Part shown: positions 25,259-34,728 of the stretch, in pieces
How the letters are laid out: each line of letters starts with the position of its first letter
Position numbering within the stretch: position 1 is the first letter of the stretch
NCBI RefSeq assembly: GCF_003259895.1
Contig: NZ_QLME01000009.1
Coordinates: 32,533 to 96,532, forward strand
Origin: Halanaerobium saccharolyticum
Lineage (GTDB): Bacteria > Bacillota > Halanaerobiia > Halanaerobiales > Halanaerobiaceae
Length of the DNA: 64,000 nucleotides
Reading direction: 5' to 3'
The notes under the pieces: generated by a model
Told to the model about the DNA's origin: nothing
Database searches by the model: none
Seen by the model: only the letters and a program-made list of their open reading frames with translations
Translations under genes and position numbers: made by a program

Positions 25259-25453
25259 AATTTAATGTACATGTACCGGGTACCACCCGATATATGTCGA
25301 TAATTGTCGAAGTTGAGGCTTGCTAATTATTTATTTAATTAGTAGGTCTTTTTGCTTTATAAAGCTCCAAAAAAGTGATAAACTATAATTACTCAATATT
25401 TGTAAAATTATTCTTGCAGGGGAGAAAATATCAGGGGAGTGAACTATTAAAAA

Positions 25454-27439
25454 ATGTTTAAAAGTATTAAAACAAAAATGATTATTTTAGTAAGTTTGAT
25501 GCTGTTTTTATTAATTGCGGGAAGTTCTTTTTATGCCTTTAGACAGTCAGAGAATATTTTAAGTAATACACTACAGTCAGAAGCGGAAAATTCCGCCGGG
25601 AAATCAGTTGAAACAATCAGACTCTGGACTGAAGAAAAGGGTAAGATAATTCAAAATTTAAATTATTTAGATAGTATAAGAAGTATGGACTGGGAACGGC
25701 AGTATAATAATTTAAAGCCTATTTCAGATGATGATCCACAGATTGAATCTTTATTTATTGTTGAGCCAGATGGAAATATGAGAGATACAAACCAGTTTGA
25801 AACAAGTGTAGCCAGTCAGAGCTATTTTCAGCAGGTAACAGAAAATAGAGAACAGGTTTTTTCTGAACCAACTGAAAGCTTTGAGACAGGACGTCCGATC
25901 ACAATTATTGCCAGTCCGATATTTAGGGATGATGAATTTGTCGGAATAGTGGGAGCCGTTGTAGCTCTTGATATTCTACAGGAAATGGCAGTTGAAATGG
26001 ACATCAATGGTAATGGCTATGGAATGATTTTAGATCAGGATGGCAATATTCTGGCTCATCCAAATGATGATTATCTTGGTAATCAGGATATTTTAGCAGA
26101 TCAGGGCCAGGGTTTTGAAAATACATATAACAATTTTTTGACAAATGAAAGTGGGTATGAGCAGTATCAATTAGAAGGAGAAAACTGGCAGGCAGCTTAT
26201 GCAACAGTTGATAGAGTAAATTGGACAGTCGCCTTAACAGCCAGAGAAGCAGAGCTTTTTGCTCCCCTGGATATTCTTCGAAATAGTAGTTTTTTTGCCG
26301 CTGCAGCAGCGATTTTAATTGGTATTATAGTTAGTTATTTGATTGCCCGCTCAATTGTTAATCCGATAAGAAGTGTAGCAAAAGTTGCAGATAAGGTTGC
26401 AGATGGAGATCTAACACAGCGTCTGGCAGTAGAAGATTTTAATGTCAATCAGAATGATGAGCTGGGTCAGTTATTACAATCCATTAACTCAATGGTTGCA
26501 GGTTTCCAGCAGATTATAGATAAGGTGAAGACTACGGCAGGAGAACTTGCAGCTTCCAGTGAAGAACTTTCAGCTTCTGGTTCTCAGGTTGAAAAAAATG
26601 CAGAAGAAGTTGGAAATTCGATTGAGAGTGTTGCTGCCGGCGCAGAAGAACAGTCGGCTCAGATTGAAGAAATTTCAAGTAGTATCTCCACTCTCAATAA
26701 AATAATTGCAAATAATGCACAAAAATCAGATAAAATGATTGATGAAGCAGAAAGCGTAAAAGAAAATATTGAGCAGGGAACTCAGTACATTCAGGGCTCA
26801 ATAAATCAGAGTAATCAGGTTCAGGAATCGAACAAGCTTGTAGCATCAAATGTTGAAGAACTTGGTGATAAATCAAGAGAAATTGGAGAAATTGTTGATC
26901 TAATTAATCAAATTGCAGATCAGACTAACCTTCTGGCATTAAACGCAGCAATAGAGGCAGCACGAGCTGGAGAAGCAGGACGTGGTTTTTCTGTAGTTGC
27001 TGATGAGATTAGAGAATTAGCTGAAGAATCAGCAGATGCAACTGAGAGAATAAATAAACTTATCCATGCCATTCAAAATAGTGTTGATCAGGTAATTGAG
27101 AATAATGAGCGTGGTCAGGAAAATATTGAAGAAAATGTCGAAATGGTAGAAGAGACTGGCCAGGTATTTATTAAGATAGAAAGTTCTGCTGAAGATTTGT
27201 TAAACTTAATCAATCAGGTAGCAGATAATTCTAATAAAATGAAGGAAAACAGTGATTATGTAGAAAGTGGAATTACTGATATAGCAGCAGTTAGTGAGAC
27301 TTCTGCCAGTAATTCTGAGGAGGTTGCAGCAGCTAGTGAGGAACAGATTGCAGCAACGGAAGAAATCGTTTCATCTGCAAAAAAACTATCAGAATATGCT
27401 GAAGAACTAAAAACTGCTGTAAATCAGTTTAAGATTTAA
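25454..27439 (+). CDS. Methyl-accepting chemotaxis protein, double-Cache type
   Basis: A 661-residue chemoreceptor. TM1 is about residues 9-29; the periplasmic part (30-275) has a dCache pattern ([60 protein letters not shown]), as in amino-acid and small-acid receptors. TM2 is about 277-297, followed by a HAMP domain ([20 protein letters not shown]) and a long methylation helix pair. The hairpin tip that contacts CheA/CheW is intact: [19 protein letters not shown], then [18 protein letters not shown]. No C-terminal NWETF-type CheR/CheB tether is present. The adjacent amino-acid transporter makes an amino-acid ligand conceivable, but that is inference. Confidence 0.95.
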   Translation: MFKSIKTKMIILVSLMLFLLIAGSSFYAFRQSENILSNTLQSEAENSAGKSVETIRLWTEEKGKIIQNLNYLDSIRSMDWERQYNNLKPISDDDPQIESLFIVEPDGNMRDTNQFETSVASQSYFQQVTENREQVFSEPTESFETGRPITIIASPIFRDDEFVGIVGAVVALDILQEMAVEMDINGNGYGMILDQDGNILAHPNDDYLGNQDILADQGQGFENTYNNFLTNESGYEQYQLEGENWQAAYATVDRVNWTVALTAREAELFAPLDILRNSSFFAAAAAILIGIIVSYLIARSIVNPIRSVAKVADKVADGDLTQRLAVEDFNVNQNDELGQLLQSINSMVAGFQQIIDKVKTTAGELAASSEELSASGSQVEKNAEEVGNSIESVAAGAEEQSAQIEEISSSISTLNKIIANNAQKSDKMIDEAESVKENIEQGTQYIQGSINQSNQVQESNKLVASNVEELGDKSREIGEIVDLINQIADQTNLLALNAAIEAARAGEAGRGFSVVADEIRELAEESADATERINKLIHAIQNSVDQVIENNERGQENIEENVEMVEETGQVFIKIESSAEDLLNLINQVADNSNKMKENSDYVESGITDIAAVSETSASNSEEVAAASEEQIAATEEIVSSAKKLSEYAEELKTAVNQFKI

Positions 27440-27500
27440 TGACTTAAAATCTAAAATTAACTTTAAAATTCTGACAAACAATAATTCAATTTATTTATTC

Positions 27501-27529
27501 TTGTAATCAAAGGTCCATAATGCTATAAT
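27501..27529 (+). promoter_or_regulatory. Sigma-A promoter
   Basis: TTGTAA (27501-27506), 17-base spacer, TATAAT (27524-27529) with TG at 27521-27522 (extended -10). Drives the repeat coiled-coil gene. Confidence 0.72.
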
Positions 27530-27610
27530 TAATTAAAGGAAATATATGTAATCTAATTCTACCAGTAATTCTAGTTCATGGAAACTATTAAGAGCAGGGT
27601 GGTGAGAATT

Positions 27611-27976
27611 TTGGATCAGGAGCTTCTTGATGCGATGAGAGACATTATTGTTAAAGAGACGAAGAAGATAGTTCAGTCTGAAACCAGAAAGATTGTTCAG
27701 GAAGAAACGAAGAAGATAGTCCAGTCTGAGACTAGAAAAATAGTGCAGGAAGAGACGGCAAAACTAAGTGCTCAGGTTGAAGAAAACACCCAGATTCTTA
27801 GAGCATTAGAGTCAAATAAAGATATACAAAATGCCAGGATGGACAGAATGGAACATGATCTGGCTCAACTGCTTGGCAGTAATAAGAAGGTTGAGGATCT
27901 GGAGGATAGATATATTCATCACAGTCATCGAATAGTAATTGACACCAGTGAAGCGGTAGAAAAAGATGCAAGTTAA
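27611..27976 (+). CDS. Coiled-coil protein with eight-residue repeats
   Basis: About 121 residues, entirely helical and highly charged. Residues near 10-52 consist of repeated octads of the form [K/R]K-I-V-Q-[S/E]-E-T, two of them forming a 16-residue unit that is itself duplicated at DNA level (27662-27709 and 27710-27757). A more ordinary coiled coil follows (KLSAQVEENTQILRALESNK and MDRMEHDLAQLLGS). The TTG at 27611 is chosen because GGGTGGTG precedes it by 7 bases; an ATG at 27578 in frame has no ribosome site but would also work. No signal peptide. Function unknown; similar short repeat proteins of Halanaerobium-like genomes appear to be orphan coiled coils. Confidence 0.75.
   Translation: MDQELLDAMRDIIVKETKKIVQSETRKIVQEETKKIVQSETRKIVQEETAKLSAQVEENTQILRALESNKDIQNARMDRMEHDLAQLLGSNKKVEDLEDRYIHHSHRIVIDTSEAVEKDAS
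27662..27757 (+). repeat. Tandem 48-bp repeat inside the coiled-coil gene
   Basis: Two adjacent 48-base units (27662-27709, 27710-27757) differ at only a few, mostly third-codon positions, and each is two related 24-base halves. The silent differences imply selection on the protein repeat after duplication. Confidence 0.85.
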
Positions 27977-27990
27977 ATAGATTTGATAAA

Positions 27991-28018
27991 GGCAGTTTCT
28001 GGTCAGGGGCTGTCTTTT
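27991..28018 (+). terminator. Weak terminator
   Basis: GGCAG (27991-27995) and CTGTC (28010-28014) pair (one G-U), with inner CTG/CAG pairs and a trailing TTTTTC. Low-stability stem. Confidence 0.45.
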
Positions 28019-28094
28019 TCTGATAGGTTCTTCCAGCCCAATTACCATAAATTGGTTCAGTAAACGGTAGGTGCACTTGTAAAGGAGTGATTAG

Positions 28095-28634
28095 ATGAAA
28101 ATTTATACTAAAAGTGGAGATAAGGGAACAACCAGTCTTTTTGATAATTCAAGAGTAGCAAAAGATTCTCTGCGGGTTGAAAGTTACGGAACAATTGATG
28201 AACTTAATTCTTCCCTGGGCTTTGCCAAAAATTTTGTTGAGGAGCAGGAAGTTTATGATATTTTGCGTTCTGTGCAGCGGCAGCTTTTTAATCTGGCAGG
28301 TGAGCTGGCAACTCCTGACTGGGAAAGCTTTCCCGAAAAAATCACTGAGGAAGATATAGAATTTTTAGAAGCAAAAATTGATCATTATTTAGCTCAAATG
28401 AACAAAAAAGAAAAATCAATGTTTATTATTCCCGGCAGCTCGAAGGCAAGTGGGGCTCTACATCAGGCAAGAACCATCTGCAGAAGAGCCGAACGCAGAA
28501 TTACTACTCTGGCAGCAGAGGCAGATATCAGTCAGGATTTACAAAAATATATAAATCGTCTTTCGGATTTGATTTATACGCTGGCCCGCTATTCTGAATC
28601 AGAATTAGATTATGTGGAGTTTAAAAAACAGTGA
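28095..28634 (+). CDS. PduO-type cob(I)alamin adenosyltransferase
   Basis: Transfers the adenosyl group of ATP to cob(I)alamin, giving coenzyme B12. The 179-residue protein starts with the ATP-binding signature KIYTKSGDKGTTSLFDNSRV, then VESYGTIDELNSSLGFAK, and has the C-terminal FIIPGSSKASGALHQARTICRRAERR motif of ATP contacts. Length is usual for the single-domain enzyme. It overlaps the DUF188 gene by four bases (GTGA). No cobalamin riboswitch is seen upstream and no B12-dependent enzyme lies in the window, so it presumably serves a distant mutase or diol/glycerol dehydratase. Confidence 0.94.
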   Translation: MKIYTKSGDKGTTSLFDNSRVAKDSLRVESYGTIDELNSSLGFAKNFVEEQEVYDILRSVQRQLFNLAGELATPDWESFPEKITEEDIEFLEAKIDHYLAQMNKKEKSMFIIPGSSKASGALHQARTICRRAERRITTLAAEADISQDLQKYINRLSDLIYTLARYSESELDYVEFKKQ

Positions 28635-29062
28635 GGATTTTAGTTGATGGAGATGGCTGTCCTGTAATTTCTATTATTACAAAAGCTGCTGCCAAACAGG
28701 AGCTAGAATTGATTGTTTATACTGATTTAAATCACCAGCATCAGCTTGATTATGGGACTTTAAAAGTAGTTGATCAGGGATTTCAGTCTGTGGATATGGT
28801 ACTCTGCAATAATATTGAGCCGGGAGATCTTGTTATTACCTCTGACTATGGACTGGCCGCTCTCTCTTTAAGTCGGGGAGCCAGAGTGCTGGGTTTTTCA
28901 GGCCGAGAATTTACCAATCAGAATATAGAAAGACTTCTGGCCAGTAGACACCGCCAGTTTAAAGAAAGAAAACGTACCGGCCGCCACACAAGCCATAAAA
29001 AAAGAACTGAAGCTGATGATCAGCGCTTTAAAAAAGAACTGCTTAAATTAATAAATGATTAA
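28631..29062 (+). CDS. YaiI/YqxD family (DUF188) protein
   Basis: A 143-residue PIN-like protein. Family motifs: RILVDGDGCPVISIITKAA at the start, VDQGFQSVDMVLCNNIEPGD in the middle, VITSDYGLAALSLSRGA with acidic residues of the putative metal site, and a basic tail (RKRTGRHTSHKKRTEAD). Start is GTG at 28631 overlapping the previous stop. No function is established for the family; a nuclease role is inferred from the fold. Confidence 0.9.
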   Translation: MRILVDGDGCPVISIITKAAAKQELELIVYTDLNHQHQLDYGTLKVVDQGFQSVDMVLCNNIEPGDLVITSDYGLAALSLSRGARVLGFSGREFTNQNIERLLASRHRQFKERKRTGRHTSHKKRTEADDQRFKKELLKLIND

Positions 29063-29105
29063 CTGCTGATCTAGATTAGTAAAAATTAGCAAGGAAGGTG
29101 AACCA

Positions 29106-30374
29106 ATGGATAAACAGAAAAAAACAGTTTACGCCTGGGCTATGTATGACTGGGCTAATTCCGCCTTTGCCACAGTAATTCTGGCAACAGTGCTTCCTAT
29201 ATTTTATAAAGATGTTGCAGGTGTCAATCTCCCGGGAAATCTGGCTACTTCCTACTGGGGTTATACTCAGACTATTGCCATGATTATTATTGCTGCAATC
29301 TCTCCAATTATGGGAGCAGCTGCTGATTATTCGGATTCCAAAAAATCTTTTCTCAAGTTTTTTGTGATGCTCGGTGTCACAGGGACAGCTCTTTTGTTTT
29401 TTGTTAATGAAGGTAATTATCTGCTGGCCTCTTTCTTTTTTATCATTGCCAATATAGGTTTTTCTGGAGGTAATGTATTTTACGATGGTTTTTTAACAGA
29501 TATTAGTGAATCTGAGTCCATAGATTATATCTCCAGTCTGGGCTATGCAGCCGGTTATCTGGGCGGAGGTCTGCTGCTGGCAGTTAACCTTTTGATGATT
29601 TCCAGCCCTGGTTTATTTGGAATCAGCTCAGTCACTGCTGCTACTCAGATTTCTTTTATTACAGTTGCGGTCTGGTGGCTGGTATTTTCTTTACCGGCTT
29701 TTAAATATTTACCAGAGCCGGAGAAAAGGGTTGATAAAGTTCCTTTAGGAAAATATACGAAAATGGCTTTTGGCCGGCTGAAGTCTACCTTTATTCATAT
29801 TCGAAAATACAGAGAGTTATGGAAATTTCTGCTGGCTTTCTGGCTTTACAATGATGGAATTGGAACCATTATTAGAATGGCCACAATTTATGGAAGAGAA
29901 GTAGGGATTGGTCAGACAGATTTAATTGGTGCCCTGCTGCTGACTCAATTTGTAGGTATTCCTTTTGCTCTGATTTTTGCCAAAATAGCAGGTCAGATTA
30001 CTGCCAAAAAGGGAATTTATCTGGCTTTAATTATCTATACCGGAATTACCATTTATGGTTTTTTTCTTGATTCTGCCCTTGATTTCTGGATTTTAGCCGG
30101 GATTGTAGGGATGGTTCAGGGAGGAGCTCAGGCCTTAAGCAGATCTCTATATGGGGCGATGGTACCGGAATCCAAATCAGCAGAGTTTTTTGGTTTTTTT
30201 GGAGTTTCCAGTAAGTTTGCAGCAATTATTGGACCTACTATTTTTGCTTACACAGGTCAGCTGACCGGATCCAGCCGCTATGGAATTCTTGCAGTTGCTT
30301 CCTTTTTTATTCTGGGAATGTTCTTTTTAAGCAGAGTTGATGTAGAAAAAGGTAAATTGGAGGCTAAAAGTTAA
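29106..30374 (+). CDS. MFS transporter, UMF1/Atg22-like family
   Basis: A 422-residue inner-membrane protein with about 12 hydrophobic segments. The N-terminus AWAMYDWANSAFATVILATV is the hallmark of the UMF1 (Vacuole effluxer Atg22-like, PF11700) branch of the MFS. Further family features are MGAAADYSDSKKSFLKFF (the MFS loop 2-3 region) and GMVQGGAQALSRSLYGAMVP with SAEFFGFFGVSSKFAAIIGP. Eukaryotic Atg22 exports amino acids; for bacterial members the substrate is unknown. Good ribosome site AAGGAAGGTG upstream. Confidence 0.9.
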   Translation: MDKQKKTVYAWAMYDWANSAFATVILATVLPIFYKDVAGVNLPGNLATSYWGYTQTIAMIIIAAISPIMGAAADYSDSKKSFLKFFVMLGVTGTALLFFVNEGNYLLASFFFIIANIGFSGGNVFYDGFLTDISESESIDYISSLGYAAGYLGGGLLLAVNLLMISSPGLFGISSVTAATQISFITVAVWWLVFSLPAFKYLPEPEKRVDKVPLGKYTKMAFGRLKSTFIHIRKYRELWKFLLAFWLYNDGIGTIIRMATIYGREVGIGQTDLIGALLLTQFVGIPFALIFAKIAGQITAKKGIYLALIIYTGITIYGFFLDSALDFWILAGIVGMVQGGAQALSRSLYGAMVPESKSAEFFGFFGVSSKFAAIIGPTIFAYTGQLTGSSRYGILAVASFFILGMFFLSRVDVEKGKLEAKS

Positions 30375-30469
30375 TTTATTTTTAAATAATGGGTGGATAT
30401 TGTTTACTTTAAGTGCACTGCAGTTAATTTTACTGCAGTAAAAAATGAGACTTTGCAGGAGGTAGAAAA

Positions 30470-31375
30470 ATGCCCGATTTTTGGACTCACTTGATTGCCG
30501 GAGAAGAAATAGCAGCAGGAATTGATAATAAGGAGCTTAAATCACTGCTGGATCAAAATTATCAGCTTTTTAATTATGGATGTCAGGGTGCAGATTTTTT
30601 CTTTTATAAAGATTTCCTGCCCTGGCAGAGATCTAAAAGAGGCCCTGAAAAAGGAGAAATGGTTCATTCTCTCAGCGGCAGAAAATTATTTTCCAAACTT
30701 TTAACAGCTTATAAAAAAAGAGGAGTTTATATTCAGTCTCAGCTGCCTGACTCCAGGCTCTGGCAGTATAATCTGGTTTATCTGCTGGGGTTTATCTCTC
30801 ATTATGCTCTTGATCGGGAGTGCCATCCTTTTATTATCAACAATGGTGGTAGAGATGAAAAACATAAATTAATTGAGGCCAGCATCGATATTTATATGAT
30901 GAGGCAGAAGTGGGATCAGAGCCCGGCAGCAGTTAATCCGCTGCCCTATTATCAGCTGCAGGAGGACCATTTTATGTCTCTCAATTATTATTATAAGTTA
31001 ATTTTTAGCAGTATTTTTGGAGAAGAGTTAGAAAAGCAGTTGATCTGGGAATCCTATCTGGACTTAAGAAAATATCACAAAATATTTTTTGCAAAAGATG
31101 CAAAAAAATATTATTTACTGAAATTTTTAAATTTAGTTTTGCCTCAAAATTTGAGCCAGCACAGCTATGCCCTGAACGAAAAAGAGGAGGTCTGGCCGGC
31201 AGAAAATTATCAGCAATTTGAAAAATGTTATACTAGTGGAATAAAGTCTGCCCAAAAATTAATTGTGCAGACCTTAAATTACCTGCAGTCGGAAGTATCG
31301 CTGACTGAGCTTCTGGCATTATTTAGCGCAAAGAACTTTCTGGGAGAAGAAAGTTCTGAACGAGAAAAAGATTAA
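30470..31375 (+). CDS. Zinc-dependent phospholipase C family protein
   Basis: A 301-residue protein of the PF00882-type fold. Metal-binding histidines and aspartates are suggested by PDFWTHLIAGEEI at the start (W-x-H), NYGCQGADFFFYKD (G-x-D), MVHSLSGRKLF, and LLGFISHYALDRECHPFI (H-x-x-x-D-x-x-x-H), spaced as in the alpha-toxin/phospholipase C family. It has no signal peptide, so unlike clostridial toxin it is presumably cytoplasmic; many anaerobes carry such a housekeeping-like version. Substrate not known. Ribosome site GGAGG is eight bases upstream of ATG. Confidence 0.85.
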   Translation: MPDFWTHLIAGEEIAAGIDNKELKSLLDQNYQLFNYGCQGADFFFYKDFLPWQRSKRGPEKGEMVHSLSGRKLFSKLLTAYKKRGVYIQSQLPDSRLWQYNLVYLLGFISHYALDRECHPFIINNGGRDEKHKLIEASIDIYMMRQKWDQSPAAVNPLPYYQLQEDHFMSLNYYYKLIFSSIFGEELEKQLIWESYLDLRKYHKIFFAKDAKKYYLLKFLNLVLPQNLSQHSYALNEKEEVWPAENYQQFEKCYTSGIKSAQKLIVQTLNYLQSEVSLTELLALFSAKNFLGEESSEREKD

Positions 31376-31395
31376 ACTGTCTTTTTTATAAATAC

Positions 31396-32313
31396 TTAAT
31401 TCATTTCCACCGGCAGATCACTGCGGTTACTCCAGCCGACCCAGGATTCATCGTATAATTTTACATTTTCATAGCCCAGAACCTGGAGAGTAAAAAAGGT
31501 ATGAGCTGCTCTGACTCCATTGTGAGAAAGCACAGCAATAGTCTCTTTTTCCTTACTGATTCCTGCCTCCTGAAAAAGATCAGTAATTTCTGCAGCTGAT
31601 TTATAATTTCCTACTTCATCTAAAACTGCTGTCCACTCGAGATGGATTGAACCCGGAATTCTTCCTTTGCGGGGGGCAGCAGTGTTTGTCTCTTCTCCTT
31701 TGTATTCCGCCTCTGTTCTTATATCTAAAATAAGAAAGTTATCATTGTTCATATTTTCTGCAATAGTATCAGAATTGACAAGCCATTCATTCTTGACATC
31801 TCTTACCTCAAAATCACCCTCTTTGGGATTGTGGGGTAGTATTTCAGTCTCATAGTCTGCTTCATTCCAGGCCTGATAGCCTCCCTCAAGTATCCGCACA
31901 TCCTGATGAGCATAGACTTTAAAAATAAACCAGAGTCTGGCCGCCCAGGGACTATCCTCTTCACCATAAATTACAATTTCCGAATCATTATTAATTCCTT
32001 TTGCCTGAGCGAGATTACTAAAGTCAGGAGCATCAGGGATCAGCTCCGGGACCCAGCCCTGAACAGCACTGAGATCATCACCCCACATATGTACTGCATC
32101 CGGCAGATGGCCCAGAAGATAGCGGGCACTGTTGCGGACATCGATTATTTTTAGATTTTTATTTCCGGCTTCTAATTTTTGATTTAATTCTGCAGTGGAA
32201 ATTAAAAGTTCTGGAGCAGCGAAGTCTGCTTGGGCTGCTGCTGGTAGAGAAGCGAGCAGCAGCAAAGAAATTAAAATAATTAATAATAAGTTAAATTTAT
32301 AATAATTGTGCAT
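31396..32313 (-). CDS. Exported tandem rhodanese without catalytic cysteine
   Basis: A 305-residue protein with a signal peptide (hydrophobic 8-22, cleavage near AAAQA-DF) and two rhodanese domains: about 38-160 (KIIDVRNSARYLLGHLPDAV) and 185-300 (LILDIRTEAEYKGEE, GRIPGSIHLEWTAVLD). In thiosulfate:cyanide sulfurtransferases the second domain carries C-x-x-G-x-R; here the loop reads VLSHNGVRAAH, with Ser in the place of Cys. I find no cysteine anywhere in the protein, so persulfide chemistry is impossible. It may bind a sulfur compound or act as a scaffold for the catalytic paralogue at 39400-40338. Good ribosome site (AGGAGGCAG) upstream; start ATG at 32313. Confidence 0.9.
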   Translation of the reverse strand: MHNYYKFNLLLIILISLLLLASLPAAAQADFAAPELLISTAELNQKLEAGNKNLKIIDVRNSARYLLGHLPDAVHMWGDDLSAVQGWVPELIPDAPDFSNLAQAKGINNDSEIVIYGEEDSPWAARLWFIFKVYAHQDVRILEGGYQAWNEADYETEILPHNPKEGDFEVRDVKNEWLVNSDTIAENMNNDNFLILDIRTEAEYKGEETNTAAPRKGRIPGSIHLEWTAVLDEVGNYKSAAEITDLFQEAGISKEKETIAVLSHNGVRAAHTFFTLQVLGYENVKLYDESWVGWSNRSDLPVEMN

Positions 32314-32494
32314 GGATCTGCCTCCTTGAAATTTTTAGCTTTAGTCTTCATTAACTATTATATACCTTCAACGAAAAATTTTCATTATTATTACAGAAAT
32401 TATTCAGAAAATCTCTGAAAGGCAGGATTTTGTGGAGTTTTGTTGAAATTAAATTAAGAGAGCTTAGAAAAAAATTGACTCTTAGGAGGATAAA

Positions 32495-33409
32495 ATGAAA
32501 AAGGTAATTTTAGATTGTGATAATACAATTGGACTGGAAAAGAAAGACGTAGATGATGGTCTTGCTTTTTTATTTCTGCTGGGCCGGGAAGATATTGATT
32601 TAATGGGTGTGACCAGTGTCTTTGGCAACAGCAGTTTAGAAGACACATATCGGACTACCGAAGGTATGCTCAAGGATTTTAAATTAAAAGATAAAATCAA
32701 ACATTTTAAAGGGGCAGCAGAAGCTGGTGATCATCAGACAAAAGCAGCAGAATATCTTGCTCAAACCGCTGCTGAAAACAAAAATGAGATAACCTTAATT
32801 GCAATTGGACCCCTGACAAACCTCTATGCTGCCTGGAAAATTGATTCTGACTTCTTTAAAAATCTAAAAGAAATCATAATCATGGGTGGAGTAACTGAGC
32901 TGCTGCAGTTTGGCGAAGACACTATTGATGAGCTTAACTTTTCCAGTGATCCGGAAGCAGCAGAAAGGGTGCTTAAAGCTGAGGTTCCTGTTGCCTTAAT
33001 GTCCGGTAACCTTTGTTTAGCAGCTCGCTTTGGCGAAAAGTCGTGGCGTCGGGTCAATAGATCAAAAAACAAAGCTGTGCGGGCCTATATTAGCGATAAA
33101 ATTGAACACTGGTATGAATATTCTTCTGAGATGATTGGCCTAACAGGTTTTTATATGTGGGATGTAGTGGCTGTAGTTTATATGAATGCACCCGAGATAT
33201 TTCCCTATAATAAAAGAAAATTCGTTTCCACTGTTGAGGATTTAAAGATCGGCCAGATTAAAACCGAAAAAGCCGATGGCCGTCTGCAGGAGGCGGGAGT
33301 AATCAATTTACCTTCCACTATCCTGGATACCAAAAGATTTAAAGATACTGCCTTTGCAGCCTGGGATAATATAGAAATAGTGCCGGAAGGTTATAACAAT
33401 GCTGAATAA
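32495..33409 (+). CDS. Inosine/uridine-preferring nucleoside hydrolase family protein
   Basis: A 304-residue nucleoside N-ribohydrolase, cleaving ribonucleosides to base and ribose. The calcium site is recognisable but slightly atypical: ILDCDNTIGLEKKDVDDGLA at the start (D-x-D and D-D), later IAIGPLTNLYAAW, IIIMGGVTELLQFG, LNFSSDPEAAERVL and GFYMWDVVAVVY. In canonical enzymes the first motif is D-x-D-x-G-x-D-D without the extra residues, so substrate choice may differ. The stop overlaps the next gene by 11 bases, coupling it to a PucR-type regulator. Confidence 0.88.
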   Translation: MKKVILDCDNTIGLEKKDVDDGLAFLFLLGREDIDLMGVTSVFGNSSLEDTYRTTEGMLKDFKLKDKIKHFKGAAEAGDHQTKAAEYLAQTAAENKNEITLIAIGPLTNLYAAWKIDSDFFKNLKEIIIMGGVTELLQFGEDTIDELNFSSDPEAAERVLKAEVPVALMSGNLCLAARFGEKSWRRVNRSKNKAVRAYISDKIEHWYEYSSEMIGLTGFYMWDVVAVVYMNAPEIFPYNKRKFVSTVEDLKIGQIKTEKADGRLQEAGVINLPSTILDTKRFKDTAFAAWDNIEIVPEGYNNAE

Positions 33410-34673
33410 GGATGAACTGCAGGACTTATTTTTTATTCAACATCAGTTGACCGATCTACTTTTAAATGATTCCGGACTTCGAAGCTTTGCTGAAGTTTTA
33501 AATAAAAATCTGTCCGCAGATGTTTATATTTTCGATCGTTTTCAGGATGATTTAATTTATGCAGATCAAAAAATAAAAAAAGATAAGCAGTTTGATGATT
33601 ATCTCAGCAAGAGAGAGTTGAAACGTAAAGATTCAGCTTTTAAATGCTGCCGCAATGAAATTTTTGAGTATCAGTATCAGTGGCAGCAAGAAGATTATAC
33701 TGAACTTCAGCTTGAGTTAGGCAGGGAAGAAAAGGTTGGAGTTCTGACAGTCAGTAATTATCAGGAACTGAATGAATATGAGTACAGAATTTTAATTATA
33801 GTAGCTCAATCTCTGGCTTTAAAGCTGCATCAGAATAAACTGGTATCTGAGCTGGCCCAGAAGTGCAGCAGTGAGTTAATTGAAGATATTTTGAATAATA
33901 GAATTGACGACAAATCGGAACTTATTCAGCGTGGTCAGCTGGCCAACTGGGATTTAGATTTGAATTATCAGCTTTATTTATTTTCTATTAAGCCTGAGAA
34001 AAACATTCAGACAGAAGATGCCTATTATTTTTATGAAATTAAGGAAAGAGTTATGCAGCGGCTGCACAGCCTGCTGCAAAATGAAATTTCTCGAAAATAT
34101 ATTTTGTTTTCCTATAAAAAAGATATAGTGCTTTTAATTAATTACAATTCAGAATCCAGAATAAGTGAAGCTGATATTGATTTAATTCAGGAAGAACTTA
34201 TAGAAAAAATTAATAAATTTTATTTTAATATTGGAGCAGGTAGTTTTATAACTGAAGTTACTCAAATTGCTGATAGCTATCAGCAGGCTTCTTATGTACT
34301 TGATTTTCTGGAGGCAACAGAAAGAAAGAATGTGGTCTACAATTATAGTCAGCTGGGAATAATGAGGCTGCTCTGGCAGATTAATCAGGAAGAGTTAAAA
34401 GAATTTACTACTGAGTATCTTGCCAAGTTAATCAAATATGATAAGGGTAACAGCACAGAATGGCTTGATACACTTGGAGTATATTTAGAAGAGGGCGGAA
34501 GTATTCAGCAGGCAGCTAAAAGGCTGTTTATTCATCCAAATACGATGAGTTATCGGGTTAAGAGGATCAAAGAAATACTGGGAATTGATCTTCAGGAACA
34601 GGAAGTACAGCTCAACCTTCTTGCTGCTTATAAGATCTGCAGGTATATTTTAGAGGATGATCTTGATCTTTAA
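33399..34673 (+). CDS. PucR/CdaR-type transcriptional regulator
   Basis: A 424-residue regulator. The N-terminal two thirds are a sensory region (GAF-like, about 1-150, then a GGDEF-like domain of CdaR type, about 160-290). The C-terminal PucR helix-turn-helix is clear: GVYLEEGGSIQQAAKRLFIH followed by PNTMSYRVKRIKEILGIDL (about 360-405). Family members activate purine, sugar-acid or amino-acid catabolic genes in response to a ligand. Position just upstream of tusA and the YnjB-like transporter, and overlapping the nucleoside hydrolase gene, makes it the best candidate regulator for this region. Confidence 0.88.
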   Translation: MLNKDELQDLFFIQHQLTDLLLNDSGLRSFAEVLNKNLSADVYIFDRFQDDLIYADQKIKKDKQFDDYLSKRELKRKDSAFKCCRNEIFEYQYQWQQEDYTELQLELGREEKVGVLTVSNYQELNEYEYRILIIVAQSLALKLHQNKLVSELAQKCSSELIEDILNNRIDDKSELIQRGQLANWDLDLNYQLYLFSIKPEKNIQTEDAYYFYEIKERVMQRLHSLLQNEISRKYILFSYKKDIVLLINYNSESRISEADIDLIQEELIEKINKFYFNIGAGSFITEVTQIADSYQQASYVLDFLEATERKNVVYNYSQLGIMRLLWQINQEELKEFTTEYLAKLIKYDKGNSTEWLDTLGVYLEEGGSIQQAAKRLFIHPNTMSYRVKRIKEILGIDLQEQEVQLNLLAAYKICRYILEDDLDL

Positions 34674-34728
34674 ATATCAAGATTTTTCTAAAACTTTGTT
34701 AAATAATTATCAAAATGGAGGTTTCAAA

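Noticed and set aside
25281-25294. Sigma-28 promoter (CCGATATA) before the chemoreceptor gene
   Set aside because: The -10-like word is good, but no TAAA-type -35 lies 15-16 bases upstream; the nearest, at 25263, is about 20 bases away.
27977-28094. Cobalamin riboswitch before the PduO-type adenosyltransferase
   Set aside because: The gap is only 118 bases, holds a weak terminator, and lacks a B12-box-like sequence.
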